64,000 nucleotides of DNA from Hetaerina americana. Its lineage: Eukaryota; Arthropoda; Insecta; Odonata; Calopterygidae. Under the pieces are notes generated by a model that saw only the letters and a list, made by a program, of their open reading frames with translations, was not told the DNA's origin and did no database searches. This document shows positions 51,671 through 64,000 of the stretch, one piece after another. Position 1 is the first letter of the stretch; each line of letters opens with the position of its first letter. The stretch is from positions 65,637,090-65,701,089 of the forward strand of contig JAKTNV010000006.1 in assembly GCA_022747635.1 (NCBI GenBank). The letters are read 5' to 3'. Position numbers and translations under genes: made by a program.

Positions 51671-54600
51671 ACGGATTTTCGCTCCACAACGGCGCTGATC
51701 TGATTGCGGCACCGTTTCTAAGCAGAGAAAGAAGAATTACGATATGTCCCATTCCGAGGTTGATGATTTATGTGCACCTCTCCCAGTTACATGACGTTTC
51801 CTGAAAGCCACCCATTAAGGTGACTCACATAAATATGTTCACAGTTAAAAGCCGTTTTTTGATCACCATTATCATTTCCGCGGTTCAGCTGTCATTAAAA
51901 AGAAACTATTTCGAAAACTTAGCAGAGCCGCAGGAGTTACTTCAATGGATTTAAACTCTTTAAAATCTATTTATATCATAAATTTAATGAGAAAACACCC
52001 GATTTCAGTGCGCTACCTCAATGAACTCCAATCTTTAAAATTTATTCATATCATAGATCACATGATTTCAGCACGCGGACCCTCCAATCAAGTTCAAATT
52101 GTAAAGGTGCTCTCTTGATATACCAAAATATCTGAAAAATAAGATAAAAAAGTAACTCCTTACTCAAAGGAATGGACCATTTACTTCTAAATGACAAGAC
52201 GCAGTACGTACTTCGCTAGTTAGATCAGTGAACAAGCTTACAGTGACTATTATGCTCATTGAATGATTCCTTTTCAATGATCAAATGTCAACGCTATAAT
52301 AAAGTTAGGCTCAGGTTCTGTTGATGACAAAGAATTTCACTAATTACAGGAGAGGTAAATAAAAAACACGTTACTGAAATCCACTTATGTATTCTGGCTC
52401 CTGCATCACCAATAAATGGCCATGTAAGGATGTCAAGTCAACTCAGTAACGTCCCTTCTGCATTATTTCAGCGGAAGGTAAACTATTTTATAATGTATTT
52501 AGTGTCTCTAGTTGTTAGGCCTTGAAGCGAAGCTTCCACGTTCATTTTGCACATTCCAGAGTTGGGCAATCTGAATCATCAACCTTTCTGTTTTCTCACT
52601 CCACGTCCATATACAAGGGAACAGTTGTCTTCGATCGAATATGAGAAGGAAATGACATTGGAGGACATGCTACATTAGGGAAGTCAATTTGGCCGAAAGT
52701 ACCTACCGCCCATCGACACTTCTTGCGAACAAAAAAGTCCGTAGTACAAATTGTGCCGCATAGGGCTGCCCGCTCTCTGTAGGTTAACGTAGGACAAAGT
52801 TTATGGATAGGCAGGAAAAACTTAGGAAATTTTGTCCTAAACGGAAGACGATTAGTTCAGCGTCCCCTATCTTTTCAGCTAAGCCTTTTAATGCCTCATA
52901 TTATACGCTCGTATCACAGATATAATGTATTCTGAAGTCTAGAAGTGTCATTGTGTTAAACACCTTGCTATCATCAATATTTGTTATTATATAGTTCGAA
53001 CGTTTCCACCGAACTTGTCTATGATAAAAGCACCAAGATTTATGACTGTGCAAAACTATTCTGATACATACTAATTGTTCCAAGCATTATATTCCCGAAA
53101 TATTTAGCTGTCAGTTTGAACGTAATAAATAAATACTAGATAATATGAGAGGAGGGACTAGGGTTAGGGGAGATCGAGCAAAGCAATTCGATTTATACTG
53201 TATATTTACAATTCCCCTTCACATAAGCAACTATGTTTACATAAAATGATTGGTATCGGAAATTTTTTCCTGCACTTGTCTTAAGCGTTGTATCCTCGAA
53301 GGACATTTTCCCGGTATCCTAAGGAATACTTGTTCATAAACAAGTCGCATTTTTCGCATTAATGGTCAGTTGAGTAGGTCACTAGATTATGTTTTAATCT
53401 CCATTACTATGGCCTCATTTTATTTTCCTACATGTGTCCACAAGGGATACCATTCCATGATCAAAAATAGCGTTTGCTGCAAGAAAAATCGAACGCAATT
53501 CGCGAGGCCCTTCCTAAAATACCCCGTGGTCAACCGCACACTCTAAAATAGGCCAAAACAGAATTTTTTACGCGAAGCGAAGGCCCAGAGCCGAGTTTTT
53601 CACCGAGGCCAGTGGGTTAAATCGAAGTTGATCGACAGGGCATGGACAAATTGATTGATGCAGACAGTCGTGACAGTGTCACAGAACGATTGTACGCTCA
53701 TTGGGGTTTGAGCAAAGCAATAATTTCTTTAATCACTCTGAAAAATGATTGCGGAAGCTGTTTCCTCTCGATTAGTCACTCAGAAATTAACGGTCTATTT
53801 ATTAAAGTCGGCGAATATAATACATAGGGATTAATATCACAAGAATAGATTCATTATTTGAAAACACCTCGAGAGATTGGTTAAAACTAGGTAAAAACTG
53901 GATAAATCTAGAAATTTATTTCTAAACCATCACAAAAATGCCCCTTATAAATTATTTTGAGTTAGGAGGATAAAATTTGAACATTTGCAGTTTACGGTTC
54001 CGTTTTCAGCGAGAAAGAAAATGTGCAAAAACCTTACTTACCCGCAAGGGTATGCACAAATTGTTTTTATGCAATCCAAATGTCCATGTTATTTGTTTTA
54101 ATGTGATATTTTGTTTTTAGAATAAATACATCATCGTTTAATTGTCATAACTACATCATCATTGTGGAATAACTACAGCTCTTGTTTTCGGAATATTAAA
54201 AAGGATTAATAGTTTTTAATTTTTAAAAATATGTTTACAAATGTTAGTTCCTTCTTAGATTTTATTGGACTTAGACACGTGGATTGAAATGCCTTTAAAA
54301 TCTTTAAATATAAAAGTTGAAAAATAGGAAGGTTAGCAAAAACATTATTTGGGTTCGATGCGCGAAGAATTGTGACTTCATAAGAGCAGGCGATTTAAGA
54401 TACTCAAACTCTCCTAGGTTTTCAAAAAGTAAATTGCTGTAGAAATTAAAAAAGATAATTTAGCCGAATGGTACACCACCTCATAGGTTTTCATATTTCA
54501 GAGGTATTTTTGACAACTGCCAACAGATACCCTAAGTAATGTGCAGCATGATTTGTACGAGGTTGCCGTTACCCAACAGCCGCCAGTCAGCCTTAGAGAG

Positions 54601-56097
54601 TCTAATATACCGACATTCCGAGCGTGTAAAACGCACAAAATCCCATAAAAAATGGTTTAAGGAAATAGAATGGCACTGAGGGTAAGATAATTTTGTGACA
54701 CCGTAAAATTTTTCAGATTTTACTTCGTTGAACCTAAGTAAAATTAGTGAAAATGAATTTAACTTCATGATTTATTGCTGGAAGTAACATCGCTTATCAC
54801 CTATATAATAAGGCACACAACAAATTCTTAAGTGTTCGTCTAAAAATAATATTAGTCTACCGTTTTCCAATGATCCTTAGAATTTTGGGACCTCGAAAAA
54901 AATGTCTCTCGGTAAGTCTTGTCACAACATCTTGTAGCTAACAGGCCAATCCGAGATATTATTCCAGATCAAAAAAACCAATCAGAGTTTTCATATAATG
55001 ATGGCCGAACGGTAATTTTAAGTCTAAGGAATGAGAAAGAGGGAGGAAACGCGAGAGATGCTCCCAACGACCTTCTAATAAGCCTGAAGTGTAACGGACT
55101 TTAAATTCGTATCATTTGTAACCCCTTTGCACCAACTTCAATTGGGCCTTCCAAAGCTGATTAAATAGAATTGTAACCTTCCCATACTTCAAGACACGCC
55201 CAAAGCTAGCAACCCGAAAGTTGGTTTTATAGACGAGGGTAGGGATTTTATTCTCCTGGCAGTACACCTGGGCGTCGCCTGCAGAGGAGCCCTAAACCTT
55301 TCGAAGAAATTTAAAAATTTGACTGAAAAATATTAACAATTTTTAAACTATTTTTTAAACAAAATACAGCAATATTTTTTTATATTTAAGCAACGTACTG
55401 ATATAATAAATAGAGAGTTGAAAATATCATATATTTTATTCCATGTGTTTCTTTGTTGAGCAGTCGAGAAACATAACACTCCTTTTTGAGCAGTCTTGTA
55501 ATAAGGTCGAGTGATGCACTGAGGTTAGGACTTAAGCCTCCCTGTGTACATCCCTAAAAATCCCTGAATAAACTGTTCAAACGACATATGTCACTGTAGA
55601 TCCCACTATGATTAACAGATCATCACATCTTTCCTTATAACGTTATTTTGAATATTCAACCGTTTGATAGCAAAGCTACGTTCTATAACTTACCTAGCAC
55701 GACTATTGACTATTTTTCTTATTATATTCCATAATGATTTCAAAATAACTGTCCCCAAATCGTTGCCAGTCGTCACGACTAGGAAAAAATCATTCGAAAT
55801 TTACATGGTCGGGTTCTCTTCAAAGAGATTTTTAAAATATCCCTTTTCCTTATGCATTTTTACGTAAGAGGATAAGTGAATCATTGCTTACATATATCGG
55901 TAGAAATAAATAACATGAGATGGAATATTATCGCTGGAATATTTTGAACTTTGAGGAAAGAGAAATGGAAGATTTTGAAATCAACTGTAGAAATCTTTCA
56001 CCTACTCTGAAGAATTGAAATTTTATTTCATTTTGCAAACAAAATACAAAATATGTGTTAGTAAATATTATAGAAGTTTGTGAAAATTGAGTTTCTA

Positions 56098-56108
56098 CTG
56101 TGTGTGTT

Positions 56109-56172
<64 letters not shown>
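56098..56172. repeat. (TG)n-(TA)n microsatellite
   Basis: A short TG-rich lead (TGTGTGTTTGTGTG) is followed by almost 60 bp of uninterrupted TA dinucleotides. Confidence 0.97.
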
Positions 56173-56175
<3 letters not shown>

Positions 56176-59141
56176 GTGATATATATATACATGCATACAG
56201 TAAGATTATTCATTTATTTGTAGCTGAAGCGAGCCCTTTGGCCAACTTGAACAATTAAAAAACAAGTGGTGTAGACAGCAGCAATCTTATATTCGTAAGA
56301 TAATATTCATATTAAAAAAAATAAATCCTTACGTAGATACTATAGATACATTAGATTACTCTCTGAAAAAATTCATGTTAAACAATATACAGTATATTCC
56401 TGTATGATAAACGGAATAAATAAATAAACGATACACTTGATAATGAAATATTCCTCGAATTTCATTTGATTCGATAATAGTAATTAACGTTTGTATACCA
56501 ATGCTTCTGGAAATAAAGATTTTAAGGGATTAATTCACATGAGGGCACAGGACTCTTTGGCATAGATAAGGCATACTTGTGTCTCAAACCAAGTAGCATG
56601 GAAAGCTATGAATTTGCAGGGTCAGCAAGAGTAAAATTTACCATAATTGATCAAACATAATTCCCATGAGGTTCAAGAGACTAATTTTCTTTAGTATCCC
56701 CGACCATAAAGAGGCGGCCCAAATTTTGAATCGCAGCACGCAGCCTAATTTAATTTGTTAATTGGAAATGAAATGTAAGTTCATTAAAGCAACATGGATT
56801 CCTACCTAATAAATGCGAGTACGGGATTAAGTTTTCTCTGAGATCAGAGGGATTTGGTTCCCTTTGTCAAGTCCATGGCTACCCTTTACGTGTCCGTAAT
56901 ATAAACTGTGAATATAGGACTTTAAACATTTATCAGTGCCTCTTCTGGATCGTAGTGACGTCATACGGGCAGCGGAAGGGCGTGGTTCAGCTGAATCGAA
57001 CTATCTTCATATCACATCATACAAACGAAATAGAAGAATCTCTCTTCACAAGTCATGATTTATCATACGAGTAAGAAAATGCATCTTGAAAATGTACTTG
57101 TTAGTCTTCACGTGTCAAGTCATCTCTGCCTGATATGTGGATTAGTCAACTTTTTAAACGTTAATGTGGAATATCAGTGGCAGCAATGGACCGAGTTTTG
57201 CCAATAATTGTAATTACTTTGATATAGCCCAAAAATTAATTTTTCATTCTTAGTCTTGAATTAAGCTCGGGTTCTCAAATTAATTAAAAAAAGATTGAGC
57301 CTCGCTAGGGCTCAGTTAATCCTTAGCCGTGGAATTTGTATGCTTACTTGAATTAATCTTTACATATTTTGATTTAATTAGACCCAAATCAGTTGTAACA
57401 TGACTCAAACTAATATATTTCCATGTCCTGCGCATTGTAATACGTCAGTATTTCTCTCAAGAAGACTCGATGGATAAAATAATCTATTAGTAAAATAAAA
57501 TGAAAAGACTGCCTTAAATTGCCGACTCAAATGGATGCCAATGTAAGTACTTGATTTTAATGAAATTACTACTCTGCCATTTTTTGTAATGGAAATAAAT
57601 CAAATACCAACTAATAAACGTCATTAATATGGTACGTCGATGCCAAAGGATTTATTTTTCATTAAACAGAAGGGATCATTCCGATGAAACCTATCAGCTG
57701 GAATTCATATCGCGATGAATTCCATTCTACGGGATCAGGCTTTAACGCAATTTTCTATGACTCTCAATTCCACTATCTTAGTCTACCCCCGAGATACTTC
57801 AGCTTTAACGCCAGATCGATAATCTTCCCCCACTTCCCTCTCCATTTCGGGGCGACAGTCTGCAGGGGCGGGAAGGGAGCGGACGGCCGGCGCTTGAACC
57901 CAGGGTCATGGACCTTCAAGGTGAATCTGCACGACACATCCCCTTTAATATTAGGATATGTCCTTGCCCTCTCCGCGATGCTGAGCGCGGCGGCGCAGTC
58001 GGCACTTCTTCCTGGCGGAAGGGAATCGCTCTCGGCTACTTGATGATACGACTCAACTGTGTGGGAGTGCGAAATGTTAAATCGCGAGCGGATCGAGAAA
58101 TTTCGCTATGAACTGAAATTTGGACCTTGCGGTGTCACACTAATGTACACAATTCTTAGGATTTTAAGAGTTTTAATATTCCCTTGGGAGTGGTGAGACA
58201 TGAAGATTACTCAAATGTAACGATCACGTAATTTTCACTTTCGATCATTTCATTTCTGATGGGTTGATTCTTACTTGCGGTTGCCATTTTCGAATTATTT
58301 TTTAATTTTTACTCGTGATAAGTTTCAATTGAAACTCAGCTCATCGACACCAAATGGATGGTGTATCCTACCGCGGACTGCGTTACAATATCAGCGTCCA
58401 CAAATATAACTTTTAGAACCGGAAGTCTCGGAATACTTACATTGCGAATGTCTAGCGGATATTTTCAAGGTATAGGTAAAGATATCATGCTTCTGAAAAG
58501 GGAAGAGTTAAATTAAGCCGTTAAATGCTCATTTTTTTGCTATGTAAACGCCAAAATGTACGATAATAAAAAAAATAATTCAAATAAGGTAAATGAAAAA
58601 AAGAAAATTTGCTCATACCGAGTTTACCCACCACTTTAACTATCAATTACCTTCTTTCTATATTATCATGATCAATTATTTTCGGAAAACAATTTTACCT
58701 GTTTAAATTTAATTGGAAACTAATGAGTCACGTATACCCAGATGATGTTTTTCATAGAAACCTTTCTTAACTATTCAAATATACAAACCAAATGCACATA
58801 CTCAAGTCGCACACAGTTGTAAAGACTAATAATTGACTCGTATGACTTCCAAGAAAGTCATGTGGTCTAAAGTTACATTTAAAACCAATGCAACATCATT
58901 GAAATTCTAAATATATTATTAGGTGATGGCGATTGGACCGAAGAAAATAAAATTTGTATTCGTAGTGTATCTATGCAGAAGATTACAAACAGGCAACAGG
59001 CTCTACAGAATTATTTGTCCTTGACCGACTCTTTTATATGACTGCCATCCAAAAAAAATACCTAATTCGTTACAGTATAACTTTCAAACTTAGAATATAT
59101 TCGGTCTGTAGATATAATTAATTTCTTAACCAAAATTGCCC

Positions 59142-59337
59142 CTTTTAAATTTGCACCGTTCCTTTTCCTCGATAATGTACGGCTTTGAGATCGCAGAATT
59201 TCCTATTACAATTAAAAAATATTTTGTAATGACTTTCGCTTTTAAATTTGCACCGTTCCTTTTCCTCGATAATGTACGGCTTTGAGATCGCAGAATTTCC
59301 TATTGCAATTAAAAAATATTTTGTAATGACTTTCGCT
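59142..59337. repeat. 97-bp tandem duplication
   Basis: 59142-59238 is repeated at 59239-59335 with a single difference seen (ATTACAATT versus ATTGCAATT). The second copy continues CT past the unit. It appears to be a recent segmental tandem duplication of noncoding DNA. Confidence 0.95.
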
Positions 59338-60041
59338 GTACTGCAGCATGGTGGCTCAATGGATGACTCCATTTGGACGCCTTTAGATTTGTGATAGGCG
59401 TAATGATTCCATTCGATTTTCTCGATTCACCGGGTTCAATAACTCTTATAATCGACTTCGAACAACAGTTTCGATTATCTGCACGGTTCCCACCTTCCAG
59501 GTCATCTGTTCCGTCAACTGACATCAGTGTCATGAGCAGTAAGTTCCCTTAGCACGTGAATTATCACCCAGGCACTACCCGGCGGAAAACTTACTTTTCA
59601 AAGGGTGTGAATGGTGAGTAGGGATTCACCGCTTTCGTTTTCGTTCATTTTACTCACGATAAATAGAGGGAACAAGAACGATCATACGCGCAAGTGCCAA
59701 AATCGACAGACATCGCTCATCCTCAGGCCTAACAAAAACTTTCTCTGTAGAGGTTTGGCAAAAGTATGGCACGATTTTCATGTAAATACCTGGAACTTCG
59801 CGAGATACGAGGTGTGTTCAATAAGTAACAGGAATTTGAGTTTTTTTAGAAAGAATTTTATATCAATGTTATCCCCTTTGAAGTGGTCCCCATTAGATAT
59901 TATATCCTTATACCAGCGCTTTTTCCAATCACCGAAACACTTCTAGAACTTGATCTTTGGCATAGCATTTTACTCTCTCAGCGATGCGTTGTTAATCTCA
60001 GCTGTATCTACTTGTAAAACGATGGCCCTTTAAGGTTCTCT

Positions 60042-60366
60042 TTATTTTTGGGTGCAGAAAAAAGTCACACGTGGTCCCAGCCACCATATTCGCGAGACAG
60101 GGTGAAAAGTCACCCTGTCTCGCGAATATGGTGGCTGGACCATCATTACAGTGATATTTTGGACCAAATATTCACGAACAAACTGTGAAGTATGAGCAGG
60201 TGCATTTTGATGGTGGTGCAAAACCATGAATTGTTTCCCCACGTACGCTACATACGCCACATACGCTCGTATACGGGCGTTTTTTCGTAGTCAAGCAAAC
60301 GGCGTTGAAGTCCTCTTTATTGATCGTTTGACCTTGTGGAAAGAACTCATGGTGAACTATGCGCAA
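60042..60366 (-). pseudogene. Mariner transposase catalytic-domain remnant
   Basis: Minus-strand frames give IVHHEFFPQGQTINKEDF and, after a frameshift, HHQNAPAHTSQFVREYLVQ then MVQPPYS. These are hallmark mariner catalytic-core segments, normally I.HFE..PQGQT and HDNAPAH. The conserved Asp of the DNAPAH box appears replaced by Gln. Frameshifts and an internal palindrome confirm inactivation. Confidence 0.85.
60073..60141. repeat. Near-perfect palindrome inside the mariner remnant
   Basis: About 32-bp arms are identical except for one extra C in the left arm, and meet at a 4-nt centre AAAG. The transposase sequence PPYSRD is read through and then mirrored, so a piece of coding sequence was inverted and duplicated. 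Confidence 0.9.
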
Positions 60367-60867
60367 TGTGAAATTACGTAATTACTGTTACTTCATGGAC
60401 ACACCTCGTATCTCTGATTTTCCACGAAAAATTGGAAAATATTTCAAGTAGGGGGTGGATTTTGTGTAACTGCATTCCAAATTTCGGATGGCTTTTGATA
60501 TTCTGATCGATTTCTAAGACAATCATGGTGGTAACACTAGTTTTGTAATCTCCTGCTAGCAATGACCCATGCTGCTTTCTCTATTTGAATAAAAATGCTT
60601 TCTTTGCTGTAGATAAATAAACTTGTGTGCACTAAAATGGATGCGATTTTGAATTACGACACTAAGAATTTTCAGGTTTTATGGTTTCGATTCCTAAAAT
60701 TTTGATGACGGAACAATTAGCTTTCGTTTTATTTTTTCGCAAATGTGATGAACACACTTTTCCGAAGCTAAGTTTATATTAGTGCACACGATTTTTTCAC
60801 TGCCGAAGTTGGACTCGAATGACCTGAAACTGTCCCCATGTCTTCCGCCGGATATCAGCGAACGCCA

Positions 60868-61169
60868 CAGTTGTTGTTTTTTATGGGAGGCGACCGACAG
60901 CTAAGGTCATTTGCGCCATTAGGGATAGATGGGAAAGGAGGGGTGGAGAGAAACCCGGCGTCGGCATTAGCGGACTCTGGTCGAAAGGCACCAAGAGGTC
61001 CGCAGTTAAACGTCCCATCCGACGAACGTCGTACTCATTTAAAGTGCTCTCCACAAAGCACCTCGAATAGGGATCGGGATACCACTGAAAAATATTTGTC
61101 TCCAGGATTTGAACCCAGGGTCTCTCGGTGGGAAGCCTGCACGTTAGTCACAGCACCATCTCGATCCCC
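60868..61169 (-). repeat. tRNA-derived SINE, family A, copy 3 (best preserved)
   Basis: About 302 bp are bounded by exact 10-bp target duplications GCGAACGCCA at 60858-60867 and 61170-61179. The right part contains GGATTTGAACCCAGG (reversed B box GGTTCAAATCC). The minus-strand 5' end reads GGGGATCGAGATGGTGC, the tRNA-like head. This copy defines the family used to recognise the others. Confidence 0.9.
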
Positions 61170-62260
61170 GCGAACGCCATATTTTCGATAATGTCTAGAA
61201 AAACGGATTCTTGATAGAACTATCTTTTTTGACAGAAAATTACAACATTTTCATTAATGTGGTTTTTACTTTGAAATATCAAAATAATGTTTAAAGATTC
61301 CGAAAAGTATTAAAACGATTAAGTCTTGAATTTTACTGGGGAACTGGGGAGACGTCCATTGTGTCTCTGTAACTGTGGTACTGATTTACAACAATTTGCA
61401 TGGGCTTGAATATTTTGCTTGCATGTAAGCTTTATGGTTAAGTAGAATAAGCCAAAATACGTACGTACAAGAAAATAACTTTCGAAAATAGATGTGAGCG
61501 AATGCGCCATTTTTTTCGGCGATCACCAGAGAATCCTACGATGGCTATGTTATTTGGAAGTGCGGTGACCCTGGGAGTGAAAAAAACAGCAATACGATAA
61601 CCTCACTTGGATAAGATTTGTAAATGAAACGATGTATTTTTTTCCGTGGGGGGGCTTCTGAAATTTATTTTCAAAATTCTCCCCGAAGGAAAGGCTTTCC
61701 GACGCTTGAGCCATGAATAATGAAGCCTTTCTTTTTGCGCATCAGGGGGATCATTCATTTGATTCACATTTAAAAATAAGATATATTTGCAAACATCTCA
61801 AATTTTTGTTACTGTTACTTTGGAACTGTATGATAAAACTCGTCGACCGCATGAACGGAAGGAAAGTAAGCGTGAATGTCAAGGTTAGCGTGTTTCATTT
61901 GTTCACACTGTGCTATTCAAACCTTCCAAAGAATCTAATTTGATGAGTTCCTCTTGTTTGAGGGACAATTTAATATTCTCTGTGAATGTTGAAATAGTGA
62001 TCCGCTGTCTGAATAAGCGCAACTATTGTTTGTTGGCAATATATGGTAAGCAGATATTGAAAGGTAATGCGGTTAATTATCATCAGCCAATAATAAATGC
62101 AATTAAATATCTTGTGTCCCAAAACAGTGACGTTAAAAATAACCGAAAGTGAGTCCGAAAATGCACAATGAAATAGGATAATTTTGAAAAAGAAAAAAAA
62201 GGAGTTTTATGCTGGAAAAGAGAATGTTGTCATTGATGGCTGTGAATATCAAGTGTATGT

Positions 62261-62290
62261 GTATGTATATATATATATACATATATATAT

Positions 62291-62345
<55 letters not shown>
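62261..62345. repeat. (TA)n microsatellite
   Basis: A TGTATG lead-in and interrupted ATATAC blocks give way to a long pure TA tract. Confidence 0.97.
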
Positions 62346-62346
<1 letters not shown>

Positions 62347-62754
62347 TAATTCTATAAGCCTGTGATTGTGGATCGTCTTTAGAACGCACTTCGCGTTAAC
62401 CGTTGCTCTTTGCGGGGAAAATACAATCGAAAATGCCCTGATGGAAGGTGAGGAATGGGGTAGAAGTCGTTATTAATGGAAGATATTTACAGAATGCACT
62501 GTTTTGATGCCCTAAGTAAAAGAATACATTCAGAACAAGGAAAAGTAACCTAAATTATAAGTAACTACTAAATAGTTTCTTAAAAAGCTAAGGGTTTCAT
62601 TTGCTGGCAGGCCAGAAATGACCGATAACAATTATCGATTAAGATTATATTCTCTCTAGTATAATCTGGTGAGTGATATAGTTAACGTAATTTCGGAAAA
62701 TTCAATTTGTTTTCGCAAATAAATTAGATAGGGGTTCGAACTATGAATGTGTTT

Positions 62755-63225
62755 CCAAGTGAGTACTCGGAAATTGTGTATAAAAGATTTGGCATGGATA
62801 CTTGTACTACATAGGTATTCGAATATTCATGTGGTTCCATTTTTTTGGTTCTCGGGTATTAAAGCGAATACTTCGACTGTGTGTTATACCCCAGTGAGTA
62901 CTTGTGGAACCAGGTCATTATTACATTCATTTTATTCGAATGGATACTCCAAGAACTCGGGTATTCATCCGAGTTCTCTAGGTACCCACGGACGCGAGCG
63001 AGTACTCAGGGTACTGAAGTAATCGAATGATTATGCGAGAGTACTGGATACCCGAGAATCCAAAACGAGGACTCATGTGTCCATTGGGGTACTCGGGTAG
63101 TCACCCATGTATTCATCCAGGCACTTAAGTATTCAATCCAACCCGGATTTCTTGTATTTATTCAGGTATGCAACTATCCACTCAAGTGCTCATGTAGTCA
63201 GTTTTTCGGGTACTTGAATACTATG
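62755..63225. repeat. Degenerate array of a GTACTCGGGTATTC-like motif
   Basis: Variants of the motif recur at irregular spacing on the + strand: GAGTACTCGG (62761), CTCGGGTATTCATCC (about 62956), GAGTACTCAGGGTACT (about 63000), GAGTACTGGATACCCGAG (about 63039), GGGTACTCGGGTAG (about 63088), TATTCATCC (about 63110) and CGGGTACTTGAATACT (about 63208). It resembles an old, diverged minisatellite. Confidence 0.55.
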
Positions 63226-64000
63226 TAATGATTATATCTGACACACCCAAACCTCGGAAGTATAAAAGTCTATAGTCCCTCAATTTTCAAATGTACGAAT
63301 TACGAATTAAGATATTTTAATATCCACTCAGAATAGCCACTAAATTCATATATGCCTAGAACGATTTTTACGAAAAGTATTATTCTCGATTCGACTAGTG
63401 ACCACAGAGGTATTGAGAAACGTTATCCTAAATGACTCACTCCACAATGGGCCAATATCATAACCCAATGCCTTAATTTTAATGTGAACAATTAGAAATT
63501 ACAATGATATTACGGCCACTGTCATAGACATGAAAAATATGAAGTAATTGGCTTGAGTACGGGGTACATTTCTTCCTGTATTTGATTGCAAGTCATCGGT
63601 GCATTTTATCCGGGAAAATTACGGAAAATTTGTAGCCGGTATGCAATGGAAACCACAACTATGTCCTTCATCTTAGTTACATTAATACTTCAATGGCTTA
63701 AAACGCTAAAACAAAAATACTAAATTTAGATTTACGCCTCTGGATAGTTAATTATGTGAGTAAATGAACTTCCTCGGAGAATAATGGCAAATAGTTTCGG
63801 TTTCAATCGATTAAAAAATGAGAAATACAGCAGAACTGTTTTGTAAATTGATTTGCGCAGACTTTCCCTATTGGAAACCATTTCCAGGTCAATAAAATCC
63901 TAACTGTTAAGTGCTGAAATTTAAAATGCGCCCCTTGGCCAAATATATTTTCTAAGCTTGTGGGGCAGTGTACAATATGCGATTGAAGCCCCTTTTGAAA

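Larger units (their letters stand above)
59808..60408 (-). mobile_element. Second mariner element, decayed, about 601 bp
   Basis: Inverted ends CGAGGTGTGTTCAATAAGTA (left) and the complement of the right end at 60385-60408 match at 21 of 24 positions. TA sits on both sides (59806-59807 and 60409-60410). Transposase fragments read on the minus strand. The TIR sequence differs from the 17.2-kb element, so it is a different mariner family. Confidence 0.85.
28912..64000. other. Large region with no confirmed exon (long intron or intergenic)
   Basis: After exon C no exon of the + strand gene, nor any other gene, could be supported. The stretch holds the repeats listed separately. CpG-richer islands occur near 32.2-32.9, 46.7-46.9, 49.86-50.05 and 57.8-58.1 kb. 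In them, overlapping open frames appear on both strands without recognisable protein motifs. The gaps between listed elements show nothing I can identify. Confidence 0.5.

Noticed and set aside
54940..55014. Exon-like segment with CTTGTAG acceptor and GTAATT donor starting in phase 0
   Set aside because: It is short and its translation (LTGQSEILFQIKKTNQSFHI) is undistinctive. It cannot be linked to exon C with any other support.
57684..58111. 119-codon + strand frame with a GCTTGAACCCAGG segment
   Set aside because: It has no recognisable domain. The GAACCCAGG resembles a reversed B box, but no matching repeat copy or head was found.

Overview
This is a eukaryotic nuclear window, almost certainly from an arthropod and probably an insect. 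It is AT-rich and intron-dense, and it carries Tc1/mariner transposons, several tRNA-derived SINE families and decayed LINE fragments. No bacterial-style operons, rRNA genes or CRISPR arrays are visible. The species cannot be fixed from the sequence alone.

Region 1-11320 is 11.3 kb with no coding potential and no recognisable transposon. It is strongly CpG-poor, and at least in places C exceeds G on the + strand. It lies directly 3' of the only fully recognisable gene: phosphoglucomutase (PGM1/Pgm family), minus strand, 22943 down to 11321. I could reconstruct that gene as 11 coding exons (1710 nt, 569 aa) with every splice phase consistent. All catalytic loops are present, and intron 8 uses a GC-AG pair. 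The Pgm introns host a 753-bp deletion-derived mariner with perfect 33-bp TIRs, a LINE 3' fragment and two SINEs.

At about 22.9-23.8 kb a CpG-rich, promoter-like interval separates Pgm from a divergent + strand gene that I do not recognise. Three phase-compatible exons (ending at 23976, 26975 and 28333) give at least 126 codons of a polar, probably N-terminal protein segment. Its remaining exons are not identifiable here, so 28.3-64 kb is either a very long intron or intron plus intergenic DNA.

Just after the third exon come the most striking structures: an imperfect hairpin, then a perfect 2 x 125-bp palindrome. Each arm of the palindrome carries a complete tRNA-like cloverleaf with A box, B box and T5 terminator. 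At 30.02-30.12 kb there is a three-way-junction fold built from three perfect stems.

The rest (30-64 kb) is CpG-normal, repeat-rich noncoding DNA. It contains SINE copies with target-site duplications, a LINE reverse-transcriptase fragment, a second mariner carrying its own internal palindrome, a 97-bp tandem duplication, two long TA microsatellites and a degenerate array built on a GTACTCGGGTATTC-like motif near the right edge.
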